The notes under the pieces were generated by a model that was not told the origin of the DNA, searched no databases, and was given only the letters and a program-made list of their open reading frames with translations. From UBA2991 sp965221735 (lineage in GTDB: Bacteria > Chloroflexota > Dehalococcoidia > Tepidiformales > Tepidiformaceae), in the NCBI GenBank assembly GCA_965221735.1, contig OZ244910.1, positions 1,302,001 through 1,366,000 of the forward strand: DNA of 64,000 nt, given 5' to 3'. Below are positions 1 through 6,323 of the stretch, one piece after another; position 1 is the stretch's first letter; each line of letters opens with the position of its first letter. The position numbers and the translations under genes were made by a program.

Positions 1-388
1 GCGAGAGGCGCAGGCGCTCGAGGTCGGTGATGGAGGCGACGATGACGGCGCGGGCGTCTGGCACCGTCTCCTCCACTTCCCGCTTCCACTTGCGGGTGAG
101 GTGGGGCGGGCACAAAACCAGCACCCGCTTGAAGCCGGCGAGGTGGGCGGCGGAAGCCGCAATGAACGTTTTTCCGGTCCCCATCTCGCCCACGACGGTG
201 GTGCCGCGGTGGGTTTCGAGGGAGAGGGCGGCGCCGCGGATGGCGTCCGCCTGCGCCCCCAGGGGAGTCCTGAGGAGCGCCGGCAGCGCGCGTCCGGTCT
301 CGGAAGGCCGGTAGCGGGGCGGGTAGGACTCGACGACGCGCTGGGCGATGGCGTCCCGGTAGGTGTCGATGAACTCGCTGAGGTCCAT
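1..388 (-). CDS. SNF2/DEAD-like helicase, N-terminal part (runs off the left edge)
   Basis: The first 129 codons are inside the window and the rest lies to the left of position 1. The start is the ATG at 388, with an AAGGAGA ribosome site about 7 nt upstream on the minus strand. A Walker A loop, GEMGTGKT, is at residues 67-74, followed by a motif-Ia-like stretch (LVLCPPHLTRKW, about 90-101), as in SF2 helicases of the SNF2 type. It is the last visible gene of the minus-strand accessory cluster, downstream of the DUF6094 methyltransferase, and presumably remodels or unwinds DNA for the mobile element. The helicase fold is clear; the exact role cannot be judged from a quarter of the protein. 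Confidence 0.75.
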   Translation of the reverse strand, partial: MDLSEFIDTYRDAIAQRVVESYPPRYRPSETGRALPALLRTPLGAQADAIRGAALSLETHRGTTVVGEMGTGKTFIAASAAHLAGFKRVLVLCPPHLTRKWKREVEETVPDARAVIVASITDLERLRLS

Positions 389-548
389 GGTGTGTCTCCT
401 TCTCCGTGGGGGGACGACACCAGGCCTGGGCGCACTGCGCCCCACCCCGCACGAGGGAGAAGGGGACGCTGCTGCTGCACAGGCTTCCGGAGCGTCCCCG
501 GTCGTGTAACGTTTCGAGGCGGCCGCCCGTGCGGCCGTTCATATACAG

Positions 549-587
549 CGAGGCCCCGCTAGCCAAGGGGTGGCAGGCGGGGCCTCG
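549..587. terminator. Strong hairpin between the DUF6094 gene and the helicase
   Basis: A perfect 11-bp stem (549-559 with 577-587, GC-rich) encloses a 17-nt loop in the 256-nt gap 389-644. It lies just after the stop of the DUF6094 gene in the direction of transcription, as expected for a terminator or processing hairpin, but there is no clear T-run. It is the simplest member of the hairpin series found in other gaps of this cluster. Nothing else stands out in the gap except the ribosome site of the helicase gene. Confidence 0.5.
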
Positions 588-644
588 TGCTATGCGGATC
601 GGCGTCGATCCGTCGGGAGCCGCCACCTTGAGGCGGCGTGAAAA

Positions 645-1682
645 TCAGGCGGCGATGTCGGTGACCTGGCCGGAGTCCAGGTCGAGGGCGACGACGGTGG
701 TGGAGAGCCGTTCGCGGAAGGTCTCCTTCGTGGGCGTGCGCTCCGCGAGGATCATTTCCTTCGAGGTGCGCCCCTTGACGAGGATGCGGCTGCCGTCGGC
801 CTCCAGCTGGAGGTTGTCGAGGAAGCCCGCCGCCACGAGCATGGCCAGGTGGCCGCGCCGGAGCGGCATGAGCGGCCTGGTGCGCTGGTCCTTGGCAGGC
901 CAGAGCAGGTCGGTGACGGCCGTGCTCGCCCAGAGGCCCGAGTCTCGCGCCTCGGAGGCGGCCGCGACCGGGTCGATGGAGCGCCTGGCGAAGAGCACGT
1001 CCCCCGCCGGCGTCGCTTTCGCGACGTAGAGCGGGTAGCGCCTCGGGGCGAGCGTTGCCACGTCCCCCGCGACCCACTGCTGGATGCGCTCCTCCGCATG
1101 GGCCTCGTGGAAGATGTCACCCTTCCGTGTCCCGAGGACGACGACCTGGTCGTACGCCTCGCGCTCGGGGTCGGGGAAGGCCCAGCCCTCCAGCCTTGCG
1201 TAGTGCGAGGCCAGGTAGCGGGCCGAGACCGCGAGGCGGTGACGTGGCACGACGAGGACGAGCAGGCCGTCCTCCGCCAGGTAGCGGGTGCAGTGGGTGA
1301 GGAAGGCGTGCTCGACGCGCTTGTCCTCCCCAGAGTCGAAGTCGTAGGGAGGGTTGAGGTAAAGGAGCCCGAAGGCGCCGTTGGCGATCGAGGTCTGGAA
1401 GAGGTCCGTCCCGAGCACGTGGTCGAGACGGGACTTCGCCTCCTCCGCGCGCTCGCTGTGCAGCTCCACCCCGAACGTCTCCACGTCCGCGGCGTGCGGC
1501 TTCCTGAGGGCGTTTGCGAGCCGCTCCAGGGCCACACCCTCGCCGCAGCAGGGGTCGAGGACGCGGAGCGTCTCGTCGTCGCGGGCGTAGCCGGCGGGCG
1601 GCTGGATGAGCTCCGCGATCAGGTCGGTGACTCTGGGCGGCGTCGGGTAGAACCCGCCTTTCGCCTGGGCCTGGAGTCTCAT
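645..1682 (-). CDS. DUF6094-type SAM-dependent DNA methyltransferase
   Basis: A 345-aa protein with the layout of a class I N6-adenine methyltransferase: an N-terminal GFYPTPP segment, SAM-binding motif I (VLDPCCGEGVALERL, about 41-55) and catalytic motif IV NPPY at 110-113. The C-terminal 150 residues show no recognisable motif. I recognise it as the DUF6094 family, found in mobile elements next to helicases. Its ATG (1682-1680) overlaps the stop of the upstream gene as ATGA, so the two are translationally coupled. A likely role is methylation of element DNA, for example anti-restriction, but the target sequence is unknown. Confidence 0.8.
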   Translation of the reverse strand: MRLQAQAKGGFYPTPPRVTDLIAELIQPPAGYARDDETLRVLDPCCGEGVALERLANALRKPHAADVETFGVELHSERAEEAKSRLDHVLGTDLFQTSIANGAFGLLYLNPPYDFDSGEDKRVEHAFLTHCTRYLAEDGLLVLVVPRHRLAVSARYLASHYARLEGWAFPDPEREAYDQVVVLGTRKGDIFHEAHAEERIQQWVAGDVATLAPRRYPLYVAKATPAGDVLFARRSIDPVAAASEARDSGLWASTAVTDLLWPAKDQRTRPLMPLRRGHLAMLVAAGFLDNLQLEADGSRILVKGRTSKEMILAERTPTKETFRERLSTTVVALDLDSGQVTDIAA

Positions 1683-2350
1683 TGCGTGTCTCCTTTCCGG
1701 TAGGTGGTCGGTGTGGATGGGTCGGCGGGCTCGTCCCGGGGAAGGGTGAGCAGCCCCGACGCCACGGCCACCGAGAGGTCTTCTCTCAGTGACTTCGCGT
1801 CAGGGTCGCAGCGGTAGGCGACGACCCCCTCCGACTGGAGGGGCACCGTTTCCCCCTTGGCCAGCGCCCGCCGCCAGAGCCAGTCGGCCCAGGAGCGGTG
1901 CAGGGGCAGGGGGCTGCGCTTGTCGAGGAAGCGGTGATGGAGAGCGGGAGCCTCCTCCTCGCCCGGTGCGAGCAGCAGGAAGGCGTCGCGCTCGAAGGCG
2001 TACTCCGCGAGCTTCGTGTAGACGAGGCCGTGCCAGCCGCCCGAGACGGGCAGGCGGGCGATCTTCGTCGTCCACGTGCCCACCGTCTCGCGGGGGACGT
2101 GGCAGTGCTGGTAGCCCCCGGAGAGGGCCATGCCGTCGGCACCGCGGATGAGGTGGGCGGGAGCGGGCGGCTGCTTGAGGAGGGAGGCCCAGATCGCCTT
2201 GAGAGCGGTCTGGGAGCCCACCATGGAGAGGAACCACAGTCCTCCCGACTCGGGGTCGCGGGCGAAGGCGTCGGCCGTGGCGGAGAAGCCGCCGGCGCTG
2301 ATGGTGTGCAGGTCGTCGGGGTTGATGGTGTGCAGGTCGTCGGCGTTCAC
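1679..2350 (-). CDS. Hypothetical protein of the mobile-element cluster (223 aa)
   Basis: I do not recognise this family. The reading frame stays open to 2500, but the first 50 codons would lie inside the upstream gene in another frame. The GTG at 2350-2348 overlaps that gene's TGA as GTGA, matching the coupling style of the cluster, so I take it as the start. The protein is Trp- and His-rich in the middle (about residues 60-150) and has no signal peptide, membrane segment or obvious catalytic motif. Its N-terminus contains a duplicated DDLHTI motif encoded by a 24-bp tandem repeat. It is coupled at its 3' end to the DUF6094 gene by an ATGA overlap. Confidence 0.6.
   Translation of the reverse strand: MNADDLHTINPDDLHTISAGGFSATADAFARDPESGGLWFLSMVGSQTALKAIWASLLKQPPAPAHLIRGADGMALSGGYQHCHVPRETVGTWTTKIARLPVSGGWHGLVYTKLAEYAFERDAFLLLAPGEEEAPALHHRFLDKRSPLPLHRSWADWLWRRALAKGETVPLQSEGVVAYRCDPDAKSLREDLSVAVASGLLTLPRDEPADPSTPTTYRKGDTQ
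2299..2346. repeat. 24-bp tandem direct repeat inside a coding region
   Basis: Two back-to-back 24-nt units (2299-2322 and 2323-2346) differ at a single base (position 21 of the unit). They encode the repeated DDLHTI segment at the N-terminus of the 223-aa protein. The unit is a multiple of three, so copy-number change keeps the frame. It looks like a recent slippage duplication. Confidence 0.8.
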
Positions 2351-2697
2351 GAGGCGGCCTCCAGGTAGTGGGCCCCGAAGGCGGCGCCCAGCTCGCACCA
2401 GTCGCCCGTCTCCAGGGACCAGCCCCCGCAGCCGCAGCGCCCCTCGTAGAAGAGGGGTCCCGGCCGGAGCGTCATGGTCAGGTCGTGGGGAAGCCACCAC
2501 GAGGGCAGCTTCTCCAGCGCGTCCAGCTCCGTGGCCAGATGCCGGGCGCAGTAGTGCCCCCAGCTGTCGCCGGAGGGGTCGTCGACGATCTCGGTGGTCG
2601 CGGGCTGCGGACAGTCGTCGCAGAGCGTCCCCTCGGCCGCGGGCTGTGTGACGAAGGTGCGCCGCCGGTCGTCCAGGACGGCGCGGATGGTGGTCAT
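2347..2697 (-). CDS. Small Cys-rich protein, paralogue A
   Basis: A 116-aa protein starting at the ATG at 2697 behind a GAGGAGA ribosome site. Residues about 27-55 hold a CxxC...C/H cluster that could bind zinc, and the C-terminal third carries the signature GxCxCxxWSxxTxxWxxLG followed by an HY(L)EA motif. The signature recurs in two further proteins of this cluster (3297-3800 and 5105-5434), so this is a local paralogous family. Its stop overlaps the GTG of the next gene. No function is known to me; a DNA- or RNA-binding accessory protein is possible. Confidence 0.7.
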   Translation of the reverse strand: MTTIRAVLDDRRRTFVTQPAAEGTLCDDCPQPATTEIVDDPSGDSWGHYCARHLATELDALEKLPSWWLPHDLTMTLRPGPLFYEGRCGCGGWSLETGDWCELGAAFGAHYLEAAS

Positions 2698-2735
2698 GGC
2701 TCGTTCTCCTCTCGGTGGGTGGGCGGAAACGACGG

Positions 2736-2767
2736 CGGGGCCGCTCCCCGGGAGGGGGACGGCCCCG
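2736..2767. other. Intergenic hairpin module, copy 1
   Basis: In the gap between radC and the paralogue-A gene, CGGGGCCG (2736-2743) pairs with CGGCCCCG (2760-2767), and an inner TCCCC/GGGGA continues the stem. It is flanked by GGCGGAAACGACGG (from about 2722), which is repeated almost exactly in front of copy 2. In transcript sense the hairpin lies after the radC-distal gene boundary and just upstream of a gap GGAG element. It may be a transcript-processing, stability or attenuation element. Confidence 0.5.
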
Positions 2768-2805
2768 TAAGGCGACGCCGGGCGGCGTTGCTCGGTGTGA
2801 CGTGC

Positions 2806-3300
2806 CTAGAGCAGTCCCTGGTCTTTGAGGCTTACGACCCTGTCCCCGCCGATGACGACGTGGTCGAGGAGCTTCAGCCCGAGCAGGTCGGCGGCCTCCC
2901 GAAGCTCCTTCGTGACCTGCATGTCCTGGGGGCTGGGCGAGGGGTCACCGGAGGGGTGGTTGTGGGCGACGATGAGGTGGGGGACGCCCTCCACCACCGC
3001 CGGGCGCAGCACCTCGGCCGGCCTGACGATCGCGGAAAAGGCATTCCCTTGATAGATCACCCGCTGCCCGACGACGCGGTTGCGGCGGTCGAGCAGGAGC
3101 ACGCGCACCTGCTCCTGGCAGAGGGCGCCCATCTCCTCCCCGAGGAGGCGACGAACATCCTCCGGGCAGGTGATGGAGGGACCCCCGTCCGCGCGACCGG
3201 GATCGGTCTCGACCTCGTAGCGCACGGCCAGCTCGTTGAGGACGTGGAGGTTCTGGCGCAGCGCCTCGAGGAGGGCGTCGGCCTGCGGCGGGGCGGTCAC
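2806..3300 (-). CDS. radC: RadC-like JAB/MPN-domain protein
   Basis: A 164-aa protein in which almost the whole length is the RadC JAB domain. The metal-binding motif HNHPSGDPSPSPQD is at about residues 113-126, including both His and the Asp. The usual N-terminal helix-hairpin-helix half of chromosomal RadC (about 220 aa) is absent, as is common for copies on mobile elements. The frame stays open upstream to 3507, but the GTG at 3300 overlaps the preceding stop as GTGA and is the credible start. Its biochemical role is unsettled; a metal-dependent nuclease or isopeptidase-like activity in element recombination is inferred. Confidence 0.88.
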   Translation of the reverse strand: MTAPPQADALLEALRQNLHVLNELAVRYEVETDPGRADGGPSITCPEDVRRLLGEEMGALCQEQVRVLLLDRRNRVVGQRVIYQGNAFSAIVRPAEVLRPAVVEGVPHLIVAHNHPSGDPSPSPQDMQVTKELREAADLLGLKLLDHVVIGGDRVVSLKDQGLL

Positions 3301-3800
3301 GTGACCACCTCCTCCGGAGGGCAGATGCAGTCCTCGTGGTCGGGGGAGTCGGGCTCGACGCAGGTGCGGCAGTTGCCGCAGTCGGGACAGGGGTCGGTCT
3401 GGTGGGCGGCGTCGCGGGCGACCCGCCGGGCGACGGTGTCCTCCCAGCAGCAGTTGCGCTCGCAGTTGTCGCCGCACTCCTCTTCCGGTTCCTCGCAGGT
3501 GCGGCACCAGGTCCGCCCCTTGACGACGGGCGTGCCGCAGCCGCGGCAGTCGCCGCCGTAGTTGTCGATGGCCTCAAGCTCGGCGCGGACCGTCTTGCGG
3601 ACGAGGGAGTCGTCCGTGGGGCCTTCGGACTCGGCGATGTAGTGCCAGGCCCACTTCATCCCGAGGTCCGCCCAGTCGTCCGTCCGGTAGGACCAGCGGT
3701 CGCAGGTGCAGTGGCCGTTGTAGTGGTCGGGGCCCTCGAGGAGGGTCATGACCAGGGTGTGCCTGCTCACGCAGGGGAGTTCTCGGTTGGTCGGTGCCAC
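3297..3800 (-). CDS. Cys-rich paralogue B as a separate internal-start product
   Basis: This frame is nested in phase at the 3' end of the nuclease frame. The GTG at 3800-3798 has a good ribosome site (AAGGAGAA, about 7 nt away) directly downstream of a hairpin module, the same layout as paralogues A and C. The 167-aa product has the family signature (GHCTCDRWSYRTDDWADLG) and a second motif DNYGGDCRGCG...KGRTWC shared with paralogue C. Its tail has many further cysteines (CxxC pairs), suggesting several zinc sites. It overlaps the radC GTG as GTGA. Without the expected upstream stop codon it remains uncertain whether it is made alone. Confidence 0.55.
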   Translation of the reverse strand: MAPTNRELPCVSRHTLVMTLLEGPDHYNGHCTCDRWSYRTDDWADLGMKWAWHYIAESEGPTDDSLVRKTVRAELEAIDNYGGDCRGCGTPVVKGRTWCRTCEEPEEECGDNCERNCCWEDTVARRVARDAAHQTDPCPDCGNCRTCVEPDSPDHEDCICPPEEVVT

Positions 3801-4964
3801 GTGGAATTCTCCTTCTGGTGTTGGTGGCGGAAACGACGGCGGGGCCGCCCCTCGTGAGAGACGGCCCCGTGATGGCGCTCCTGTAGGAAGCGACCGGCTC
3901 TGGGTGATGCGGACGGACTCCGAGGTCTGTTCGGTGACGATCTCCTTGCGCGTCTCCGCGTCGAGGAGGGCGTTCAGGCGCTTGTGGTCCACCGCGTAGC
4001 GCGTGCTGCGCACGAGGCTGACTGTGTGGCCTTTCAGCTCGGCCTTCGCCGAGCCCTTGTGGCGCATCCACGCCTTGAGGGTGTCGAGGGCCTGCCGCTT
4101 CGCCTGCTCGGGCTCGCGCAGGGCCTCCCTGGCGGCGACGTAGGCGGTCACCGCTTCGCGGGCCTCTCCGTCACCCACCTCTGGCGTTTCCTCCTCTGCC
4201 TTCCCTGTCTCTTCTTCCGCCTGCGGCTGGCAGGTGGCGAGGAAGGGGCAGGAGGAGCAGCGCCAGCTGCCCGCCTCGAAGTCCCGCTCGGGCAGGACCT
4301 CGGGATCGGGTCCGTGGGCGGCGTAGTGGTCACCCAGCGGCGCGAGCCATGCGCGCGTCCGCTCAAGGGCGTCCTCCACGCGCTCCGCGGGGACGGTCTC
4401 GAAGTCCCAGGCACGGTCGCCCGTATCCAGGACGGCGATGACGGCTTCGCGGGCCTCGCCGAAGCGCCCGTAGGTGTAGAGCGCGGCCTGGGCGACGGCG
4501 TCGGGGTGGCTGCGCTCGGCGCCGAGGGTCTGCCAGCGCTTGAAGGCTGACGGTCCCCGGGTCTTCACCTCGATGACGGCCTCGCCCCCGAAAAGGGGTG
4601 GCGTGCCGGTGGCGTCGGGATGGCCCGTCACCATCACCGCCGGCGTGAGCTGCACGGTGACGGGGGTAGGTCGATCCGGGTCCGCGGGCGCGACCTCCCA
4701 GCCCGCCCGCTGCATCGCCCGCAGCACGACCGGCTCCAGGGCGCGTCCCGTCTCCATGACGGTCAGCGCCTCGTCGCCGGGCGGCTCGGGCTCGTGGCCC
4801 GTGGCCGCGTACCAGAGGGCGCGCCGGCAGCTTCCGGCCGCCGAGGCCCGTACGTCGATGTGGCCCTCTCCGTCGAAGCGGGCGGCAGGCCGGTCGTAGG
4901 CGTCCGCCCGCTTTCCGGGCGGGTCGGTCGTCCCGGAGATGGCTCCGGGAATCGTCTCCTTCAC
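3297..4964 (-). CDS. Cas4-like Fe-S PD-(D/E)XK nuclease fused in frame to Cys-rich paralogue B
   Basis: One uninterrupted 555-codon frame from the GTG at 4964 (GGAGGAGG just upstream). Residues 1-360 are a nuclease: Cys46, then GHPD (114-117), EVK (132-134) and a QAALYTYG motif, then Cys236-x2-Cys239-x5-Cys245, the four-cysteine Fe-S pattern of Cas4 and AddB nucleases. Residues about 362-388 translate a hairpin module that is untranslated in other gaps. From residue 389 the sequence is paralogue B of the Cys-rich family, extended by a Cys-rich tail (residues about 470-550). A separate start for that part, a GTG at 3800 with AAGGAGAA, is still present. Either a stop codon was lost or both fused and separate products are made. 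The nuclease likely works in recombination with Rad52 and SSB. Confidence 0.8.
   Translation of the reverse strand: MKETIPGAISGTTDPPGKRADAYDRPAARFDGEGHIDVRASAAGSCRRALWYAATGHEPEPPGDEALTVMETGRALEPVVLRAMQRAGWEVAPADPDRPTPVTVQLTPAVMVTGHPDATGTPPLFGGEAVIEVKTRGPSAFKRWQTLGAERSHPDAVAQAALYTYGRFGEAREAVIAVLDTGDRAWDFETVPAERVEDALERTRAWLAPLGDHYAAHGPDPEVLPERDFEAGSWRCSSCPFLATCQPQAEEETGKAEEETPEVGDGEAREAVTAYVAAREALREPEQAKRQALDTLKAWMRHKGSAKAELKGHTVSLVRSTRYAVDHKRLNALLDAETRKEIVTEQTSESVRITQSRSLPTGAPSRGRLSRGAAPPSFPPPTPEGEFHVAPTNRELPCVSRHTLVMTLLEGPDHYNGHCTCDRWSYRTDDWADLGMKWAWHYIAESEGPTDDSLVRKTVRAELEAIDNYGGDCRGCGTPVVKGRTWCRTCEEPEEECGDNCERNCCWEDTVARRVARDAAHQTDPCPDCGNCRTCVEPDSPDHEDCICPPEEVVT
3840..3892. other. Intergenic hairpin module, copy 2 (translated here)
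   Basis: CGGGGCCG (3840-3847) pairs with CGGCCCCG (3862-3869), followed by GTGATGG and a second, imperfect hairpin (about 3874-3892). The flank GGCGGAAACGACGG matches copy 1. Unlike other copies it has no stop codon before it, so it is read through as part of the nuclease fusion. Confidence 0.5.
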
Positions 4965-4987
4965 GTGGTCCTCCTCCGGGATCAGGA

Positions 4988-5042
4988 ACGGGGCCGGCCC
5001 CGGTCAGGGAGCGGCCCCGTGCGCGCTCCCCTCGGGGAGCGC
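4988..5042. other. Intergenic hairpin module, copy 3 (two tandem hairpins)
   Basis: A 9-bp stem (4988-4996 with 5012-5020) is followed directly by a second hairpin, GCGCTCCC with GGGAGCGC (5023-5030 and 5035-5042). It lies upstream of the nuclease start and downstream of the paralogue-C stop. The second stem is followed on the plus strand by CTCTTT, which would suit a plus-strand terminator, although the adjacent genes run on the minus strand. Confidence 0.5.
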
Positions 5043-5104
5043 CTCTTTCGGTTGGCTGTTCGAGTGCCTTGATGGGCGCCTCCTCTCTGGCCGAGGCCGG
5101 GCGT

Positions 5105-5434
5105 TCAGGCCGCCCGCGGCTTCTCGCCGCAGTCGTGGCAGCGGGTCCGCCCCTTGACGAGGGGGAAGCCGCAGCCTTCGCAGCCGCCGCCGTAGTCGTC
5201 CACGGCCAGCAGCTCGGCCTTCACGGCCTGCCGGATGAGCGGATGGTCGTCGGGCCGGTCGGACTCGGCGACGACGTGCCAGGCCCAGCGCGCGCCGAGC
5301 TCGGCCCACTCTTCCGTCCGCCAGGACCAGCGGTTGCAGGTGCACTGGCCGTCGAATTGCTCGGAGCTGAGACGCTCCGCGCCGTCCAGCGCGGTCACGA
5401 TCAGCCTGTGCGCGCCGTCGTCCGGGTAGTACAT
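5105..5434 (-). CDS. Small Cys-rich protein, paralogue C
   Basis: A 109-aa protein from the ATG at 5434 with AAGGAGA about 8 nt upstream. It carries the family signature (GQCTCNRWSWRTEEWAELG, about residues 29-47), then AESDRPDDHPL and a zinc-ribbon-like YGGGCEGCG...GRTRCHDCG (two CxxC pairs, about 82-104). It is close in sequence to the C-terminal part of the nuclease fusion (paralogue B). It sits between ssb and the nuclease in the same direction, with hairpin modules on both sides. Function unknown; zinc binding is inferred from the spacing of cysteines. Confidence 0.7.
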   Translation of the reverse strand: MYYPDDGAHRLIVTALDGAERLSSEQFDGQCTCNRWSWRTEEWAELGARWAWHVVAESDRPDDHPLIRQAVKAELLAVDDYGGGCEGCGFPLVKGRTRCHDCGEKPRAA

Positions 5435-5460
5435 GTCGGGGTCTCCTTGCGGCTTGCTGG

Positions 5461-5525
5461 GGCGCGGCTCGCCGCGCCGGTCGGCAACGGGAGCGGGGCC
5501 GCCCCCCGGTGAGGGAGCGGCCCCG
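5461..5525. other. Intergenic hairpin module, copy 4
   Basis: Two hairpins lie in the gap between ssb and paralogue C: GGCGCGG with CCGCGCC (5461-5467 and 5472-5478, tetraloop) and a 9-bp CGGGGCCGC with GCGGCCCCG (5494-5502 and 5517-5525). The second is the same core as in copies 1-3. Confidence 0.5.
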
Positions 5526-5570
5526 TGCGCGCCCGCAGATGGCGGGCGTCTCCGTGCGGTGCGGGCGGGC

Positions 5571-5978
5571 CTAGAAGACCTCCGCGGCGGCGGTGTCGGC
5601 GGCCTCGCGGCTGCCGTTCCCGTTGCTGCTCCCGTTGGAGCCGCCGTTCCCGTTCCCGTTGGAGTCGAGGAAGACGACCTCCTGGGCGTGGATCTCCGTG
5701 CGGTAACGGCGCTGGCCGTCCTCCGTCTCGTAGCTGTTCTGGGCGAGCGAGCCGGAGACGTAGAGGCGGTTGCCCTTCTGGACGTACTCGCCGACGGCCT
5801 CGGCGAGCTTCCCGAAGCAGACGACCGAGTGCCAGTCGGCCTCGGTCTCGCCGTTCTGGCGGCGGCGGTCGGTCGCCAGCCGCAGCTGGCAGACGGCGGT
5901 GCCGTTCTGGCTGTACTTGAGGTCGGGGTCGGCTCCGACGCGGCCCAGCAGTTCGACTCGGTTAATCGTCCGTGACAT
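5571..5978 (-). CDS. ssb: Single-stranded DNA-binding protein
   Basis: A 135-aa protein starting at the ATG at 5978 (GAGGAGA about 9 nt upstream). Residues 1-105 are a typical SSB OB fold (MSRTINRVELLGRVGADPDL at the start; WHSVVCFGKLAE in the middle). A short Asn/Gly/Ser linker follows. The protein ends in AAAEVF, so the usual acidic DDIPF-type tip is missing and only a terminal hydrophobic residue remains. It lies in the recombination cluster between the Rad52-like gene and the Cys-rich paralogue. It presumably coats ssDNA during element replication and annealing. Confidence 0.93.
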   Translation of the reverse strand: MSRTINRVELLGRVGADPDLKYSQNGTAVCQLRLATDRRRQNGETEADWHSVVCFGKLAEAVGEYVQKGNRLYVSGSLAQNSYETEDGQRRYRTEIHAQEVVFLDSNGNGNGGSNGSSNGNGSREAADTAAAEVF

Positions 5979-6028
5979 TTTTCAAAATCTCCTCTTGGTG
6001 GTGGTGGTTGGAGTCACTCGTGGGGGTA

Positions 6029-6105
6029 GCGGTGAGACCGCGACCCGGGCGGATGGATGGCGGGATCGATTGGCGATCCCGTGATGGGCGCTCCCCGGAG
6101 GGAAC
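6029..6105. other. Intergenic hairpin module, copy 5
   Basis: This divergent member lies between the ORF at 6122 and ssb. GCGGT/ACCGC (6029-6041) is followed by CGGGATCG with CGATCCCG (6061-6068 and 6074-6081) and by GTGATGGGCGCTCC, the spacer that also follows copy 2. Confidence 0.4.
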
Positions 6106-6121
6106 GTCGGGGTGGAAAGGG

Positions 6122-6322
6122 TCAGGCGGCCTTCGGCTCTTCCTCGGAGCCCGAGGCCTGGAGCTTGTTGGCCATCGCTTCGACCAGGGTCGTCAGGCCG
6201 GAGACGGGCAGGTCGTCGAGGTCCTCGCCGGTGCGCTGGCGCACGGCGTCCCGCACCTTGCTCTCGTCGAAGCCCTGCTTGCGCCCCAACTCGACGATCG
6301 TGCGGCGCAGCCCGGAGGCCAC
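6122..6322 (-). CDS. Short C-terminal module of the Rad52-like protein, in a shifted frame
   Basis: This frame encodes about 66 residues, LRRTIVELGRKQGFDES...GEDLDDLPVSGLTTLVEAM, a helical segment of the kind that closes annealing-type phage and element proteins. It begins one base after the TGA of the Rad52-like gene if the GTG at 6322 is used (a GTG at 6379 is also in frame). No good ribosome site is visible. Two readings are possible: a separate coupled small gene, or the real C-terminus of the Rad52-like protein displaced by one extra base near 6330-6336, where a GGG run lies. I favour the second. Confidence 0.5.
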   Translation of the reverse strand: MASGLRRTIVELGRKQGFDESKVRDAVRQRTGEDLDDLPVSGLTTLVEAMANKLQASGSEEEPKAA

Positions 6323-6323
6323 G

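Noticed and set aside
2368..3561. A 397-codon plus-strand frame opposite radC and the Cys-rich genes
   Set aside because: It is the antisense of three recognisable minus-strand genes, is Val/Gly/Arg-rich and has no ribosome site.
2734..6105. Reading the recurring hairpins as a CRISPR array or insertion-sequence ends
   Set aside because: The copies are separated by whole genes, differ in loops, and have no regular spacers or target duplications.
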